From assembly GCF_000718635.1 (NCBI RefSeq), contig NZ_JOBF01000031.1, positions 1-64,000 of the forward strand: a DNA stretch of 64,000 bases, given 5' to 3'. The stretch is from Streptomyces varsoviensis (GTDB taxonomy: Bacteria; Actinomycetota; Actinomycetes; Streptomycetales; Streptomycetaceae). This document shows, one piece after another, positions 33,882 to 42,632 of this stretch. Under the pieces are notes generated by a model. That model saw only the letters and a program-made list of their open reading frames with translations. It was not told where the DNA came from and did no database searches. Made by a program: the position numbers and the translations under genes. The number at the start of each line of letters is the position of its first letter. Positions within the stretch are counted from its first letter, which is position 1.

Positions 33882-34240
33882 GATGTCCTTTCAATTGCCT
33901 CAGGCGCTGCCGGGCCGGCCGGGTCGGCCGTCCCCACCTGATTGGAGAACTCGAAGCAGTCGGTGTATCCGGCGGTCACCAGCCGGGACCAGTGGTCGAA
34001 GGCCAGCTCGGCGGTGGGAAAGAACCAGATCTCCACCTCGGAGTAGTCGCTCTGCCCCCGGACGTGGAAGACACCGGCCCGTTTCCCGCCCAGCCGCTCG
34101 GAGGCGTCGCGCTCCGCGCGGAACGCCTCCTCGTGCCGGGCCCGGGCGGCGGGTTCGAGCTCGAACCACGCGGTACGGGGGAGGGAGTAGTGCAGCCAGA
34201 CCGTGCCGGGGTCTTCACTCACGTCGCTCACATCACTCAT
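33878..34240 (-). CDS. hypothetical protein, small alpha/beta (ferredoxin-like) fold
   Basis: 120 residues. After an acidic N-terminus (MSDVSDVSEDPGTVWLHYSL) the pattern is strand-helix-strand-strand-helix-strand: TAWFELEPAARARHEEAFRA helix, GVFHVRGQSDYSEVEIWFFP strands, then ELAFDHWSRLVTAGYTDCFE. This is what a dimeric ferredoxin-like barrel subunit looks like. The second half of the next upstream gene product shows a similar order (AWH...R, GAS...VGVWRVP), so the two may be related. ATG lies one base after that gene's stop and the stop overlaps the BtpA start. Function unknown. Confidence 0.75.
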   Translation of the reverse strand: MSDVSDVSEDPGTVWLHYSLPRTAWFELEPAARARHEEAFRAERDASERLGGKRAGVFHVRGQSDYSEVEIWFFPTAELAFDHWSRLVTAGYTDCFEFSNQVGTADPAGPAAPEAIERTS

Positions 34241-34241
34241 G

Positions 34242-34976
34242 TCATTTCCTTCGCAAGGCGTCATCGAGCCGCGTGCGACGGCCGAGATAGTGGCGGGACG
34301 TCGTGAACTTGAAGTCCGCGACCCGCGTGTGCTCCCGCATCGCCGCCTGCACCATGGCCACGCCCGGCACCCGCCACACCCCGACGTGGTCCCACTCGCT
34401 CGCGCCGTCGAGCCGGTGCCGGCCGGCGATGGCGGCCCCGGCCCGTACGTCCGCGGCGAACGCGACATCGCACTCCAGGTCGTAGGCGCGGCGCTGCTCC
34501 GCGGAGGCGGCGTGCCAGGCGGCGTTCCACTTCCAGAGCGCGAAGAACGCCCAGTCGTCCTCGGGCCGGGACGCGGCGCCGACCACTGGCAGGAACTCGC
34601 GCGGCCCGATGAGCCATTGGGTGCGCAGCGCACGCGCCCAGCCCGCCGCTTCGAGGGCGGTCACGCCGCGCAGGGCGGCGGATGGGGTGGGGGCCTCGAA
34701 CAGGCCGACGAAGTCGACGTCATGGGAGAACCCGGTGGCGTACACCGTGGGGGAGTCGGGGTGTTCGTCCGCCTCGGCTCCGTCGCCCGCGAGGACGCGG
34801 TCCACGGAGAGCCGCCAGCCCTCCGCCTTGAGCGCGTCGAGCCGCGCCATGACCGGCCGCACCGCGCGGTCGGGGTTCTCGGGAGACGGGGCCCGCCGAC
34901 GGGCCAGGAACAGGACGGCGCACCGCTGTCCCGGCGCCGCCTCGAAGACGTCCGTCTCCTCACTCAGCAGCGTCAT
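34242..34976 (-). CDS. hypothetical protein, two ferredoxin-like halves
   Basis: 244 residues. The first half (RCAVLFLARRRAPSPENPDR, DALKAEGWRLSVDRVLAGDG, YATGFSHDVDFVGLFEAPTP) and second half (WAFFALWKWNAAWHAASAEQ, AFAADVRAGAAIAGRHRLDG, WDHVGVWRVPGVAMVQAAMR) each read as a strand-helix-strand repeat with conserved Trp, like chlorite-dismutase or Dabb-type barrels. A conserved His (GRHRLDG) could bind a metal or heme, but I cannot show it. ATG overlaps the stop of the PfkB gene (ATGA). No known family recognised; function should be tied to the PfkB-BtpA pathway. Confidence 0.72.
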   Translation of the reverse strand: MTLLSEETDVFEAAPGQRCAVLFLARRRAPSPENPDRAVRPVMARLDALKAEGWRLSVDRVLAGDGAEADEHPDSPTVYATGFSHDVDFVGLFEAPTPSAALRGVTALEAAGWARALRTQWLIGPREFLPVVGAASRPEDDWAFFALWKWNAAWHAASAEQRRAYDLECDVAFAADVRAGAAIAGRHRLDGASEWDHVGVWRVPGVAMVQAAMREHTRVADFKFTTSRHYLGRRTRLDDALRRK

Positions 34977-35911
34977 GCGTACCTCCCTGTCAGCTCTGCC
35001 AGCTCGCCCCGCGTGGCGTACGACTGGTGGCCGCCGAAACCGGAGCAACTGTGGGAGGCCGCCGCCACCGCGTAGCGGAGCGCGTCGAGCGGGTCGCCGG
35101 AGTCGAGCATCATGCCGACGAACGACCCGGCCAGGCAGTCGCCCGCGCCCGTCGTGTCGACCACGGGGGCCGCGCCGGCGGCGACGGGCACGGTGACCTC
35201 GGCGGCGCCCGGCACGCACCAGCGGGCGCCGTGCGAGCCGTCGGTGAACACCACCGAGCGGGCGCCGAGGCCGAACAGCGTGGTGATCGCGTCGGGCCCG
35301 ATGGCGCGGGCGGCGTGCGTGTTGCAGAACACCGCGGCCGCGCCGTCGATATGGTCCGCGAGCGCCCCGATGCCGTCGGGGAACGTCGCCGGTTCCAGGT
35401 CGATCGACCACGGCACGCCGCGCTCGGCGCAGCGGGCGATGACGGCCCACGCGGCGACGGGGTCGTAGACCGCGGTGTGCAGCCAGCCCGCGTCGTCGAG
35501 GGTGAGCCGCCGGCAGACGGCCTCGGAGGGGTACATGCGGACGCCGGGCACGAGGATGAGGTGCTTCTCGCCGTCCTCGGCGATGGTGATGACGGCCCGG
35601 CTGGAGGGGCCCTCGGACACCTCGGGCCGGAAGTCCACGCCGAGGCCGCGGGCCTGCTCCGCGCACTGCCGGCCGGCCGCGTCCGTGCCGACGGAGCTGA
35701 CCAGGGCCGTCGGCGTACCGGTGAGGGAGCAGGCGACGGCCGCGTTGGTCACCACGCCGCCGACCGCGTCGGTGAGGTAGTCGCTGACCACCTTCTCGTC
35801 GGCGGCGGGCAGGGAGCCCACGCGGAGGGTGGTGTCGAACACGGTGTCCCCGACGAAGACCGCGGTCTTCCCCGTGGGCCCTGCCGTGTCCGTGGTGGGG
35901 GCTGTGTTCAT
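34973..35911 (-). CDS. PfkB family carbohydrate kinase
   Basis: 312 residues. The N-terminal strand AVFVGDTVFDTTLRVGSLP and the di-glycine region DAVGGVVTNAAVACSLTGT (PfkB signature 1) are present; the C-terminal signature 2 reads VVDTTGAGDCLAGSFVGMM with catalytic Asp (~257). The substrate pocket cannot be assigned: candidates are ribose-like sugars, nucleosides or deoxyhexoses. Both ends overlap neighbours by ATGA (GntR stop upstream, hypothetical protein start downstream), so kinase dosage is tied to the regulator. A second, different PfkB gene is divergent at 36921. Confidence 0.88.
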   Translation of the reverse strand: MNTAPTTDTAGPTGKTAVFVGDTVFDTTLRVGSLPAADEKVVSDYLTDAVGGVVTNAAVACSLTGTPTALVSSVGTDAAGRQCAEQARGLGVDFRPEVSEGPSSRAVITIAEDGEKHLILVPGVRMYPSEAVCRRLTLDDAGWLHTAVYDPVAAWAVIARCAERGVPWSIDLEPATFPDGIGALADHIDGAAAVFCNTHAARAIGPDAITTLFGLGARSVVFTDGSHGARWCVPGAAEVTVPVAAGAAPVVDTTGAGDCLAGSFVGMMLDSGDPLDALRYAVAAASHSCSGFGGHQSYATRGELAELTGRYA

Positions 35912-36660
35912 GGGCGAGTGAGCTCGATTCGGAAGCGGTATCTGTCGGCCCGGTACGTGATGACCACGTACTCCAGGGGGACGGCGGTCGCCGAGAGCGA
36001 GCGGCGGCGCGCGATCAGGATCGGAGCGCCCTTGGCGACGGCCAGCCGCTGCGCCAGTTGCGCGTCGGCGACGCCGCCCTCGATGTACTCCTCGCCCGAG
36101 CTGATGCGCGTACCGGTGGTGCGCTCGATCCACTGGTAGAGCGAGGAGTCGCGCAGCGCCGCCTCGGGCGGCGGCGTCGCGGGGTCCACGACCAGGGGCG
36201 AGAGCCACGAGACGCTGGAGGCGATGGGCTCGTCGTCGGCGAGCAGCACCCGGTCCACGCAGACCGCGTCGTCACCCTCGGTCAGCCCCAGCTCCTTGGC
36301 GACCTGCGCGGGAGCGGGCAGCACGGAGACGGCGACCAGGCGGTAGCCCGGCGCCAGGCCGCGGGCCCGCATGTCGTCCGAGAACGAGGCCAGCAGGTTC
36401 AGCGGCTGTTCGACCTTGGGCGGGAGCACGATGGTGCCCTTGCCGGACCGCCGGCTCACCAGTTGGTCGCCCTCCAGCTCGTTCAGAGCGCTGCGGGCGG
36501 TGGTGCGGCTGATGCCGAAGCGCCGCGTGAGCAGCGTTTCGGACGGCAGCGCGTCACCGGCGGTGAACTCTCCATCGGCGATGGCCGATCGGAGCAGCTC
36601 GGCGATCTGATGCCACTTCGGTACGGGGCCATCCACCAGGTCTTCGTCATCCCAAGCCAT
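35908..36660 (-). CDS. GntR family regulator (HutC/UTRA subfamily)
   Basis: 250 residues. The winged helix is clear at the N-terminus: KWHQIAELLRSAIADGEFTA, DALPSETLLTRRFGISRTTA, RSALNELEGDQLVSRRSGKG. Residues ~95-245 form the UTRA ligand domain (LGLTEGDDAVCVDRVLLADD, EEYIEGGVADAQLAQRLAVA). HutC-type GntR proteins respond to small metabolites, often sugar phosphates or nucleosides. It is the first gene of its operon, with a perfect palindrome 15 bases before its start, so it probably represses itself and the whole operon. Confidence 0.9.
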   Translation of the reverse strand: MAWDDEDLVDGPVPKWHQIAELLRSAIADGEFTAGDALPSETLLTRRFGISRTTARSALNELEGDQLVSRRSGKGTIVLPPKVEQPLNLLASFSDDMRARGLAPGYRLVAVSVLPAPAQVAKELGLTEGDDAVCVDRVLLADDEPIASSVSWLSPLVVDPATPPPEAALRDSSLYQWIERTTGTRISSGEEYIEGGVADAQLAQRLAVAKGAPILIARRRSLSATAVPLEYVVITYRADRYRFRIELTRP

Positions 36661-36674
36661 GCCGAAAGTATCCG

Positions 36675-36688
36675 AACGTCATGACGTT
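36675..36688. promoter_or_regulatory. GntR operator palindrome AACGTCATGACGTT
   Basis: A perfect 14-bp palindrome (AACGTCA/TGACGTT), extended imperfectly to CGAACGTCATGACGTTTG, lies 15 bases upstream of the GntR start in the region shared with the divergent PfkB gene. GntR regulators bind short inverted repeats of this size. It could control both directions. Confidence 0.65.
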
Positions 36689-36920
36689 TGGTCAACGGGT
36701 CGGCTGCATCAACTTTGCGTGCGCGAATGATCGCCCAGCGTTGCCCCCCGTACCCGGCCGGCCCCCGTTGACGTTCTTCCGGAAGCGCGCCTACGGTGCA
36801 TCACCACGACCCGGGTCCGCCGCTCAGCGACGGCGCGACCGGCGGGCGACCGGCGCCGCGGCGGCCCGGCCCCGCCGACGGCCGGCCGGCGGTTCCACAG
36901 CGAATGGGGTGCCCTTCTTC

Positions 36921-37808
36921 ATGATCGTTTTTTGCGGGTACGGCAACAGCGACCTCACGGTGAACGTGCCCGTTCTCCCCGGCGCCGGGGACCGTGTGCA
37001 GGCCCTCGGCATCGAGCGCCACGACGGAGGCATGGGCGCCAACGTGGCGGCGGCAGCGGCCCGCATGGGCGCCGACGCCCGCTTCGCCGGAGTGGTCGGG
37101 CCCGACGCGCTGAGCACCGCCTTCCTCGACGCCCTCGGCGCCGACGGCGTGGACGTGGCCTGGACCTCCCGCCGGGGCCGCCTCACCACCGCGCTCATCC
37201 TCGTCACCCCGGACGGCGAGCGCTCGATCATCAGCGAGGACGACGACGTCACCGCGGACCATGTGGCGGCCGTGGTGCGCCGGTGCGCCGAGGCCGGCGG
37301 CGGCTGGCTCTACCTCGACGGCTACCGCTTCCCCTGGGCGGCGGACCTCCTGGACGGCGCCACGGGCGTACGTACCGTCGTCGACCTCGACGGCTGCGAG
37401 GACCCCGACGCGGCGCGCGCCGCCCTGACGGTGGCCGAACACACGGTCATCGGCCGCATCCAGGCCGAACGGCTCCTCGGCCGGGACCTCGCCGCCGTCG
37501 CGGCGAAGCACCGCACCCACCTCCTGGTCACCGACGGCGCCCGCGGCTGGACGCTGCACACGCCGACCGGCGCCACCCAGTCCGGAGCCGCCATCGACGT
37601 ACGGGTCCGCGACGCCACCGGGGCGGGCGACTGCTTCGTCGGCTGCTACCTCGCCGAACTCGACCGCGGCGCGGAACCGGCCGCCGCAGCGGCCTTCGCC
37701 GCCGTCGCCGCGGGCCTCTCCTGCACGGGCCCCGGCGCCAGAGAAAGCCAGCCACACCGGGCCGAGGTCACGGCCTACCTCACCCGCACAGCCCCGGCGA
37801 GCGTCTGA
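36921..37808 (+). CDS. second PfkB family carbohydrate kinase
   Basis: 295 residues. ATG at 36921 gives MIVFCGYGNSDLTVNVPVLP. Signature 1 appears as ERHDGGMGANVAAAAARMGA (~36), the lid strand as TTALILVTPDGERSIISED and signature 2 as VRDATGAGDCFVGCYLAEL (Asp ~243). It is a different subgroup from the divergent PfkB: shorter, with a Met-containing GGMGAN motif as in some ribokinase/nucleoside kinases. Sharing a promoter region and palindrome with the GntR operon suggests the two kinases act on two intermediates, or a substrate and a by-product, of one route. Confidence 0.85.
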   Translation: MIVFCGYGNSDLTVNVPVLPGAGDRVQALGIERHDGGMGANVAAAAARMGADARFAGVVGPDALSTAFLDALGADGVDVAWTSRRGRLTTALILVTPDGERSIISEDDDVTADHVAAVVRRCAEAGGGWLYLDGYRFPWAADLLDGATGVRTVVDLDGCEDPDAARAALTVAEHTVIGRIQAERLLGRDLAAVAAKHRTHLLVTDGARGWTLHTPTGATQSGAAIDVRVRDATGAGDCFVGCYLAELDRGAEPAAAAAFAAVAAGLSCTGPGARESQPHRAEVTAYLTRTAPASV

Positions 37809-37836
37809 CGCACGACGCACGACGCACCCCGCCCCC

Positions 37837-37856
37837 GCCGCACCCGCGGGTGCGGC
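37837..37856. terminator. palindromic hairpin terminator
   Basis: GCCGCACCCG followed at once by CGGGTGCGGC, a perfect 20-base palindrome, between the convergent PfkB and methyltransferase stops. A short GACGCAC direct repeat precedes it. Likely a bidirectional terminator. Confidence 0.7.
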
Positions 37857-37863
37857 GCGCGGC

Positions 37864-38475
37864 TCAGCCCGGCTTCACCCAGGTCAACGAGTACCGGCGG
37901 AGCACATGGCGGCGGTAACGCACCCCCGGCGGCACCTCCCGCGCCGCCGCGCGCACCTGCCCGTAACCCATCCGCGGGTCGGCGACCGGCATGCCCTCCG
38001 GGCCCCGCGCGCGGCGCAGCACTTTGGTGACCCGTACGACCGGGGCGGCGGCGACGAGCACCGCCCAGTCCGCCGCGCTCACCTCACGGGCCAGGCCGAC
38101 GACGACCAGCGTGCCGCCGGGGCGCAGCAGTTCGCGCATCCGCAGGAGGGCCGGCTCGAAGTCCATGTGGTGGATCGCGGTCACCGAGCAGACGAAGTCG
38201 AAGCCCTGGTCGGGGAGGCCGGCGGTGAGGAAGTCGTCCTCGATGAAGGTGAGTCGGGGGTCGCCGGTCGCCGACTCGCGGGCGCGGGCGATCATTTCCG
38301 GCGAGTTGTCGACGCCGGTGACCCGCTTGGCGCGCCCGGCGAGCTTGCGCGCCAGCAGCCCGTCTCCGCAGCCCACGTCCAGCGCGTCGCCGCAGTCCGC
38401 GGGGACGGCGCGGAGGATGCCCGGGTGCCGGGCGACGTTGGTGTTCCAGTACGGTTCCGAGTCGGGCTGGCGCAT
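37864..38475 (-). CDS. class I SAM-dependent methyltransferase
   Basis: 203 residues. Motif I DALDVGCGDGLLARKLAG (~30) with post-I VTGVDNSPEMIARARES, the acidic post-II FIEDDFLT and CSVTAIHHMDFE, and RELLRPGGTLVVVGLA are all standard for Methyltransf_11/25 enzymes. The N-terminus MRQPDSEPYWNTNVARHPGI resembles the UbiE-like, small-molecule branch. The acceptor is unknown. It appears monocistronic, between two terminators. Confidence 0.85.
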   Translation of the reverse strand: MRQPDSEPYWNTNVARHPGILRAVPADCGDALDVGCGDGLLARKLAGRAKRVTGVDNSPEMIARARESATGDPRLTFIEDDFLTAGLPDQGFDFVCSVTAIHHMDFEPALLRMRELLRPGGTLVVVGLAREVSAADWAVLVAAAPVVRVTKVLRRARGPEGMPVADPRMGYGQVRAAAREVPPGVRYRRHVLRRYSLTWVKPG

Positions 38476-38558
38476 CGGATCATCGTACGGGTCCGGGCCG
38501 GGACCGTACGCCGGCTATCGGCTCAGGGGCCGTGGGGCCGGGGCCCTTCGCCCGTTGA

Positions 38559-38585
38559 GGGGCCGGGGCGGCGCGCCCCGGCCCC
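38559..38585. terminator. 12-bp-stem hairpin after the phosphodiesterase gene
   Basis: Perfect arms GGGGCCGGGGCG (38559-38570) and CGCCCCGGCCCC (38574-38585) with a GCG loop, eleven bases past the stop of the minus-strand phosphodiesterase gene. Expected to end that transcript. Confidence 0.75.
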
Positions 38586-38595
38586 ATGGGGGCGG

Positions 38596-39585
38596 TTAGT
38601 GGAACATCCGGTCGCCGCTGTTGGCCATGCGGTGGGTGCCGCTGTGGCGGTTCACCCAGTCGCGGATGAGGTTGATGGCGTTGGCGCACTGCCAACTGTT
38701 GTCGTAGTCGCGCACCCCGGTGAAGGCGCCGTAGCCCGCGATGATGCCGTCGACCCGCGCGTCGCCCAGCAGCTTGTCGATGTACCACGGGTCGTTGTAG
38801 GTGGCGGTCCAGGACAGGGTGGCCGCGAGCTGCCCGGCGGACCGCTCCGCGGCGCCCTTCTTCAGCTCGGCGCACGTGTTCCAGGTGGCTTCCGTGCAGT
38901 TGCCGAACCCGTTGGTGATGTCGGTGTCGCCGTAGTCCATCACCCGGCGGCCCTTCGGGAATCCGGCGCCGGACCGGTTGAAGGCGCCCGTGACCTTGTC
39001 GCGGGAGCCGGTCGTCGTGATGCCCTCCAGCGGGCCGAGCCTGCCCTCCAGGCTCTTCCAGCCCCGGCCGCCGACGTCCGGGGTGTTGCCGCCGTGGTAC
39101 TCGTAGAAGCCGTAGAGCACCTGGATGCCGGCGGCCGTCAGCCGCTGCGCCTTGTCGCGGAGCCCGGCGACGCTGCAGCCGCGGTTGGGCTGTTCGCCGC
39201 AGTAGTTCGGGTCCTTGATGTCGAGCCAGACCAGCGACAGCCGGCGCCCCGCCTTGGCGTTGGAGAGGATGCGGTCGACCATGCTGTCGAAGCTGGGCCC
39301 GTACCGGTTGTCGCCGGCGGAGGAGCAGTCGTGCCACGCGCGCCATTCGTTCGGGTTCCACCAGGCGCAGGTGTCGATCTCGATGGCGTTGGCGCCGTGG
39401 GCGAGGGCGGCGTCCACGCCGGCCAGGGTGTCGACCCGGTGCGCGATGGCGTAGATCGCCTGCCGCTGATCGGCCGCCGACGCCGGGCTCGTACCGAGCG
39501 CCGTCGCGCCGATCATTCCGCATAGTGCCGCCAACAGCGCCAGCACTCTGCGGGGGCGGGCGCGGTGTCGAAGGTGAGTGTTCAA
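38596..39585 (-). CDS. secreted sphingomyelinase-D/PLD-toxin-like phosphodiesterase
   Basis: 329 residues. A Sec signal peptide (RRVLALLAALCGMIGATALG, cleavage near SPASA/ADQRQ ~38) precedes a GDPD-like TIM barrel: YAIAHRVDTLAG (catalytic His), NAIEIDTCAWWNP (Glu and Asp metal ligands), EWRAWHDCSSAGD (second His) and LVWLDIKDPNYCG (third ligand). Near the C-terminus ATYNDPWYIDK matches the SMD-tail (ATxxDNPW) of spider and bacterial sphingomyelinase D enzymes. Several Cys pairs fit an exported protein. Likely hydrolyses choline- or ethanolamine-containing lipids. The minus-strand terminator follows directly. Confidence 0.82.
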   Translation of the reverse strand: MNTHLRHRARPRRVLALLAALCGMIGATALGTSPASAADQRQAIYAIAHRVDTLAGVDAALAHGANAIEIDTCAWWNPNEWRAWHDCSSAGDNRYGPSFDSMVDRILSNAKAGRRLSLVWLDIKDPNYCGEQPNRGCSVAGLRDKAQRLTAAGIQVLYGFYEYHGGNTPDVGGRGWKSLEGRLGPLEGITTTGSRDKVTGAFNRSGAGFPKGRRVMDYGDTDITNGFGNCTEATWNTCAELKKGAAERSAGQLAATLSWTATYNDPWYIDKLLGDARVDGIIAGYGAFTGVRDYDNSWQCANAINLIRDWVNRHSGTHRMANSGDRMFH

Positions 39586-39765
39586 GAAGGCACTCCTTCA
39601 AGCTGCTGAGACGTGACGGCGACGCGCCGTCCGTCGATCGCGAAAATATAGCGCCCGAAGCGGCATCCGTGATCGATTCTCGCTCCGCTTTTTCTGTCAA
39701 ATGGCCACTTCGCGACATGAGTTGGCAGGGACCGCGCACGGACGGTCGCGCGCGGCCCCGTCGCC

Positions 39766-42090
39766 TCAGGAGTCCGGCAGCTCCGCCCGCACCGTACGGG
39801 CCGCGGCGACCAGGTTCTCCAGCGAGGCGCGCGTCTCGGGCCAGCCGCGGGTCTTCAGACCGCAGTCGGGGTTGACCCACAGGCGTTCGGCGGGGATGGC
39901 CGCCAGCCCCTTGCGCAGCAGGGCCGCCGCCTCCTCGGCGGAGGGCACGCGCGGCGAGTGGATGTCGTAGACGCCGGGCCCGGCCTCGCGCGGGTAGCCG
40001 TGCGCGGCCAGTTCACGGGCGACCTGCATGTGGGAGCGGGCCGCCTCCAGGCTGATGACGTCCGCGTCCAGGTCGTCGATGGCCCGCACGATGTCGCCGA
40101 ACTCGGCGTAGCACATGTGCGTATGGATCTGGGTCGCCGGGCGCGCGCCGCCGGTGGTGAGGCGGAACGCCTCGGTGGCCCAGGCCAGATACGCGGGGCG
40201 GCCGGCGGCGCGCAGCGGCAGCGTCTCGCGCAGGGCCGGCTCGTCGACCTGGATGACGGAGGTGCCCGCCGCCTCCAGGTCGTCGACCTCGTCGCGCAGG
40301 GCGAGCGCCACCTGCCGGGCGGTGTCGGCGAGCGGCTGGTCGTCGCGGACGAAGGACCAGGCGAGCATGGTGACCGGGCCGGTGAGCATGCCCTTGACGG
40401 GGCGGTCGGTGAGCGAGTTCGCGTACGAGGTCCAGCGCACCGTCATCGGGTCCGGGCGCGAGATGTCGCCCGCGAGGACCGGCGGGCGCACATAGCGGGT
40501 GCCGTAGGACTGCACCCAGCCGTGCTGGGTGGCGAGGTAGCCGGTGAGCCGCTCGGCGAAGTACTGCACCATGTCGTTGCGTTCGGGTTCGCCGTGCACC
40601 AGGACATCGAGCCCCGTCCGCTCCTGGAAGGCGACCACCTCGCGGATCTCGTCCCTGACGCGCTCCTCGTAGCCCGCCGGGTCGAGGCGGCCGGCGCGCA
40701 GGTCGGCGCGTGCCGCGCGCAACTCGCCGGTCTGCGGGAACGAGCCGATCGTGGTGGTCGGCAGCAGCGGCAGGCCGAGCCGTTCGCGCTGGGCGGCGGC
40801 GCGTCGCTCGTACGGGGCCGAGCGGCGGGCGTCCGCGTCGGTGACGGCGGCGGCGCGGGCCCGTACGGCCGGGTCCCGCGTGATGGGGGAGTTCGCGCGC
40901 GACGCGAGGCCCGCCCGGTTGGCGGCGATCTCGGTGGCGATCGTGTCCCTGCCGCGCGCGAGGCCGCGGGCGAGCGTCACGACCTCCGCCGTCTTCTGCC
41001 GGGCGAAGGACAGCCAGCGCAGGATCTGCGGGTCGATGTCGCGCTCGGCCGCCGCGTCGAGCGGTACGTGCAGCAGCGAGCAGGAGGCGGCCACGTCGAC
41101 GCGGCCGGCGAGGCCGAGCAGGGTGGCGAGGGTGGCCAGGGACTTCTCGAAGTCGTCGAGCCAGACGTTGCGGCCGTTGACGACGCCCGCGATCAGCCGC
41201 TTGCCCGGCAGCCCGCCGACGGCGGCGAGGTCGTCCAGGTTGCCGGCGGCGGCCTCGGTGAAGTCGAGGGCGAGGCCGTCCACGGGGGCCTTGGCGAGGA
41301 CGGGCAGCGCCTCGCCGAGCCGGTCGAAGTAGGAGGCGACGAGGAGCTTCGGCCGTTCGGCGAGGGCGCCGAGGTCGCGGTAGGCGCGGGCGGCGGCGCC
41401 CAGTTCGGCCGCGGTGCGGTCCTGGACCAGGGTGGGCTCGTCGAGCTGCACCCACTCGGCGCCCGCCGCGCGGAGGTCGGCGAGGACTTCGGCGTACACG
41501 GGCAGCAGCCGGTCGAGGAGGGTGAGCGGCGCGAAGCCGGCGGCGACGCCGGGCGCGGGCTTGGCCAGCAGGAGGTAGGTGACGGGGCCGACGAGGACCG
41601 GGCGCGCGGTGTGCCCGAGCGCGCGGGCCTCCGTCAGCTCGGCGACCTGCTTGGCGGAGTCGGCCGCGAAGACCGTGTCCGGGCCCAGCTCCGGGACGAG
41701 GTAGTGGTAGTTGGTGTCGAACCACTTGGTCATCTCCAGCGGCGCCACGTCCTGGGTGCCGCGCGCCATGGCGAAGTAGCCGTCGAGGGCGTCGGCGTCG
41801 GCGTCGACGGCGGCGCGGTGGCGGGCGGGGACGGCGCCGACCATGACGCTGGTGTCCAGGACGTGGTCGTAGTACGAGAAGTCGCCGGTCGGCACCTCGT
41901 CGATGCCGGCGTCGGCCAACTGCCGCCAGTTCTCCCGGCGCAGGCCCGCGGCGGTCTCCCGGAGCGCGTCGGCGCCGACGCGGCCCTTCCAGTAGCCCTC
42001 GACGGCCTTCTTCAGTTCACGGTGCGCGCCCTGGCGGGGGTAGCCGTACACGGTGGCCCGTGCTGCCGCGGCTGCGGACTTCGCTGTCAC
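39766..42090 (-). CDS. metE: cobalamin-independent methionine synthase
   Basis: 774 residues from GTG ([20 protein letters not shown]) with AAGGAG upstream; usual MetE length. Two barrel domains: the N-terminal starts [20 protein letters not shown]; the C-terminal has [35 protein letters not shown] and the zinc ligands in [13 protein letters not shown] (His, Cys) and [16 protein letters not shown] (Cys). It transfers the methyl of 5-methyl-tetrahydropteroyl-triglutamate to homocysteine. A cobalamin riboswitch lies in its leader, so expression should fall when B12 is plentiful and the B12-dependent MetH can work. Monocistronic. Confidence 0.95.
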   Translation of the reverse strand: MTAKSAAAAARATVYGYPRQGAHRELKKAVEGYWKGRVGADALRETAAGLRRENWRQLADAGIDEVPTGDFSYYDHVLDTSVMVGAVPARHRAAVDADADALDGYFAMARGTQDVAPLEMTKWFDTNYHYLVPELGPDTVFAADSAKQVAELTEARALGHTARPVLVGPVTYLLLAKPAPGVAAGFAPLTLLDRLLPVYAEVLADLRAAGAEWVQLDEPTLVQDRTAAELGAAARAYRDLGALAERPKLLVASYFDRLGEALPVLAKAPVDGLALDFTEAAAGNLDDLAAVGGLPGKRLIAGVVNGRNVWLDDFEKSLATLATLLGLAGRVDVAASCSLLHVPLDAAAERDIDPQILRWLSFARQKTAEVVTLARGLARGRDTIATEIAANRAGLASRANSPITRDPAVRARAAAVTDADARRSAPYERRAAAQRERLGLPLLPTTTIGSFPQTGELRAARADLRAGRLDPAGYEERVRDEIREVVAFQERTGLDVLVHGEPERNDMVQYFAERLTGYLATQHGWVQSYGTRYVRPPVLAGDISRPDPMTVRWTSYANSLTDRPVKGMLTGPVTMLAWSFVRDDQPLADTARQVALALRDEVDDLEAAGTSVIQVDEPALRETLPLRAAGRPAYLAWATEAFRLTTGGARPATQIHTHMCYAEFGDIVRAIDDLDADVISLEAARSHMQVARELAAHGYPREAGPGVYDIHSPRVPSAEEAAALLRKGLAAIPAERLWVNPDCGLKTRGWPETRASLENLVAAARTVRAELPDS

Positions 42091-42261
42091 GGAAATCTCC
42101 TTCGCGAGATGACTCCTGAGCGTCCCGGCGACGGGACGCGGACGCGAAGGGCGACGAACCGGGGGACGTGCGCGCGGCGGCCGCGCGGTGTCCCACCTGA
42201 TCTGCACGCCGACCCGCCCACGAGGTCACCGGGGTGTTCCGTACGCGAATGGTCGCGCACG

Positions 42262-42470
42262 GGCAACGGGCAGGTCTTCGGACTCGCGGGCACGTCTGCC
42301 GGGGCAGACACCTACTGGCCGTCGCTTCCCGGACCCATGGCCGGATCCAGTGCGTATGACGGCGGTCGTTCCCGCTCACCGCTGCGGGGCAGTCCCGGAT
42401 TCCCACCGGGTTCCCTCTTGCGACGCGCCTGCCTGGCGAGCAGGGCGAACCGGCTGCACGGGTCAGCCTA
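42262..42470 (-). promoter_or_regulatory. cobalamin (B12) riboswitch upstream of metE
   Basis: Read on the minus strand, the leader holds the conserved B12-aptamer core: GGGAACCCGGTG, GAATCCGGGACTGCCCCGCA, then the long variable arm, GACGGCCAGTAGG, and the closing GCGAGTCCGAAGACCTGCCC. The order and spacing are those of AdoCbl-class riboswitches. About 170 bases separate the aptamer from the metE GTG, room for an expression platform. Short open frames on both strands over this region are not genes. Confidence 0.93.
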
Positions 42471-42632
42471 GAGGGCGAGGGGATCTCCGGACACCGCTGT
42501 TCACATCCCGGAAGGTGATGTGGGACACGGGGCGCTGTCGGCCGACTGCCGGGTGACCGGCAGCCCGTCCATGAGGGGCGGGCTCGTACGATTGACGGCC
42601 CCTCGCCGGTCGAGATCGACGGCTAGTAATGC

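Noticed and set aside
42017..42406. Minus-strand open frame over the metE leader
   Set aside because: It lies on the cobalamin riboswitch, whose conserved boxes explain the sequence.
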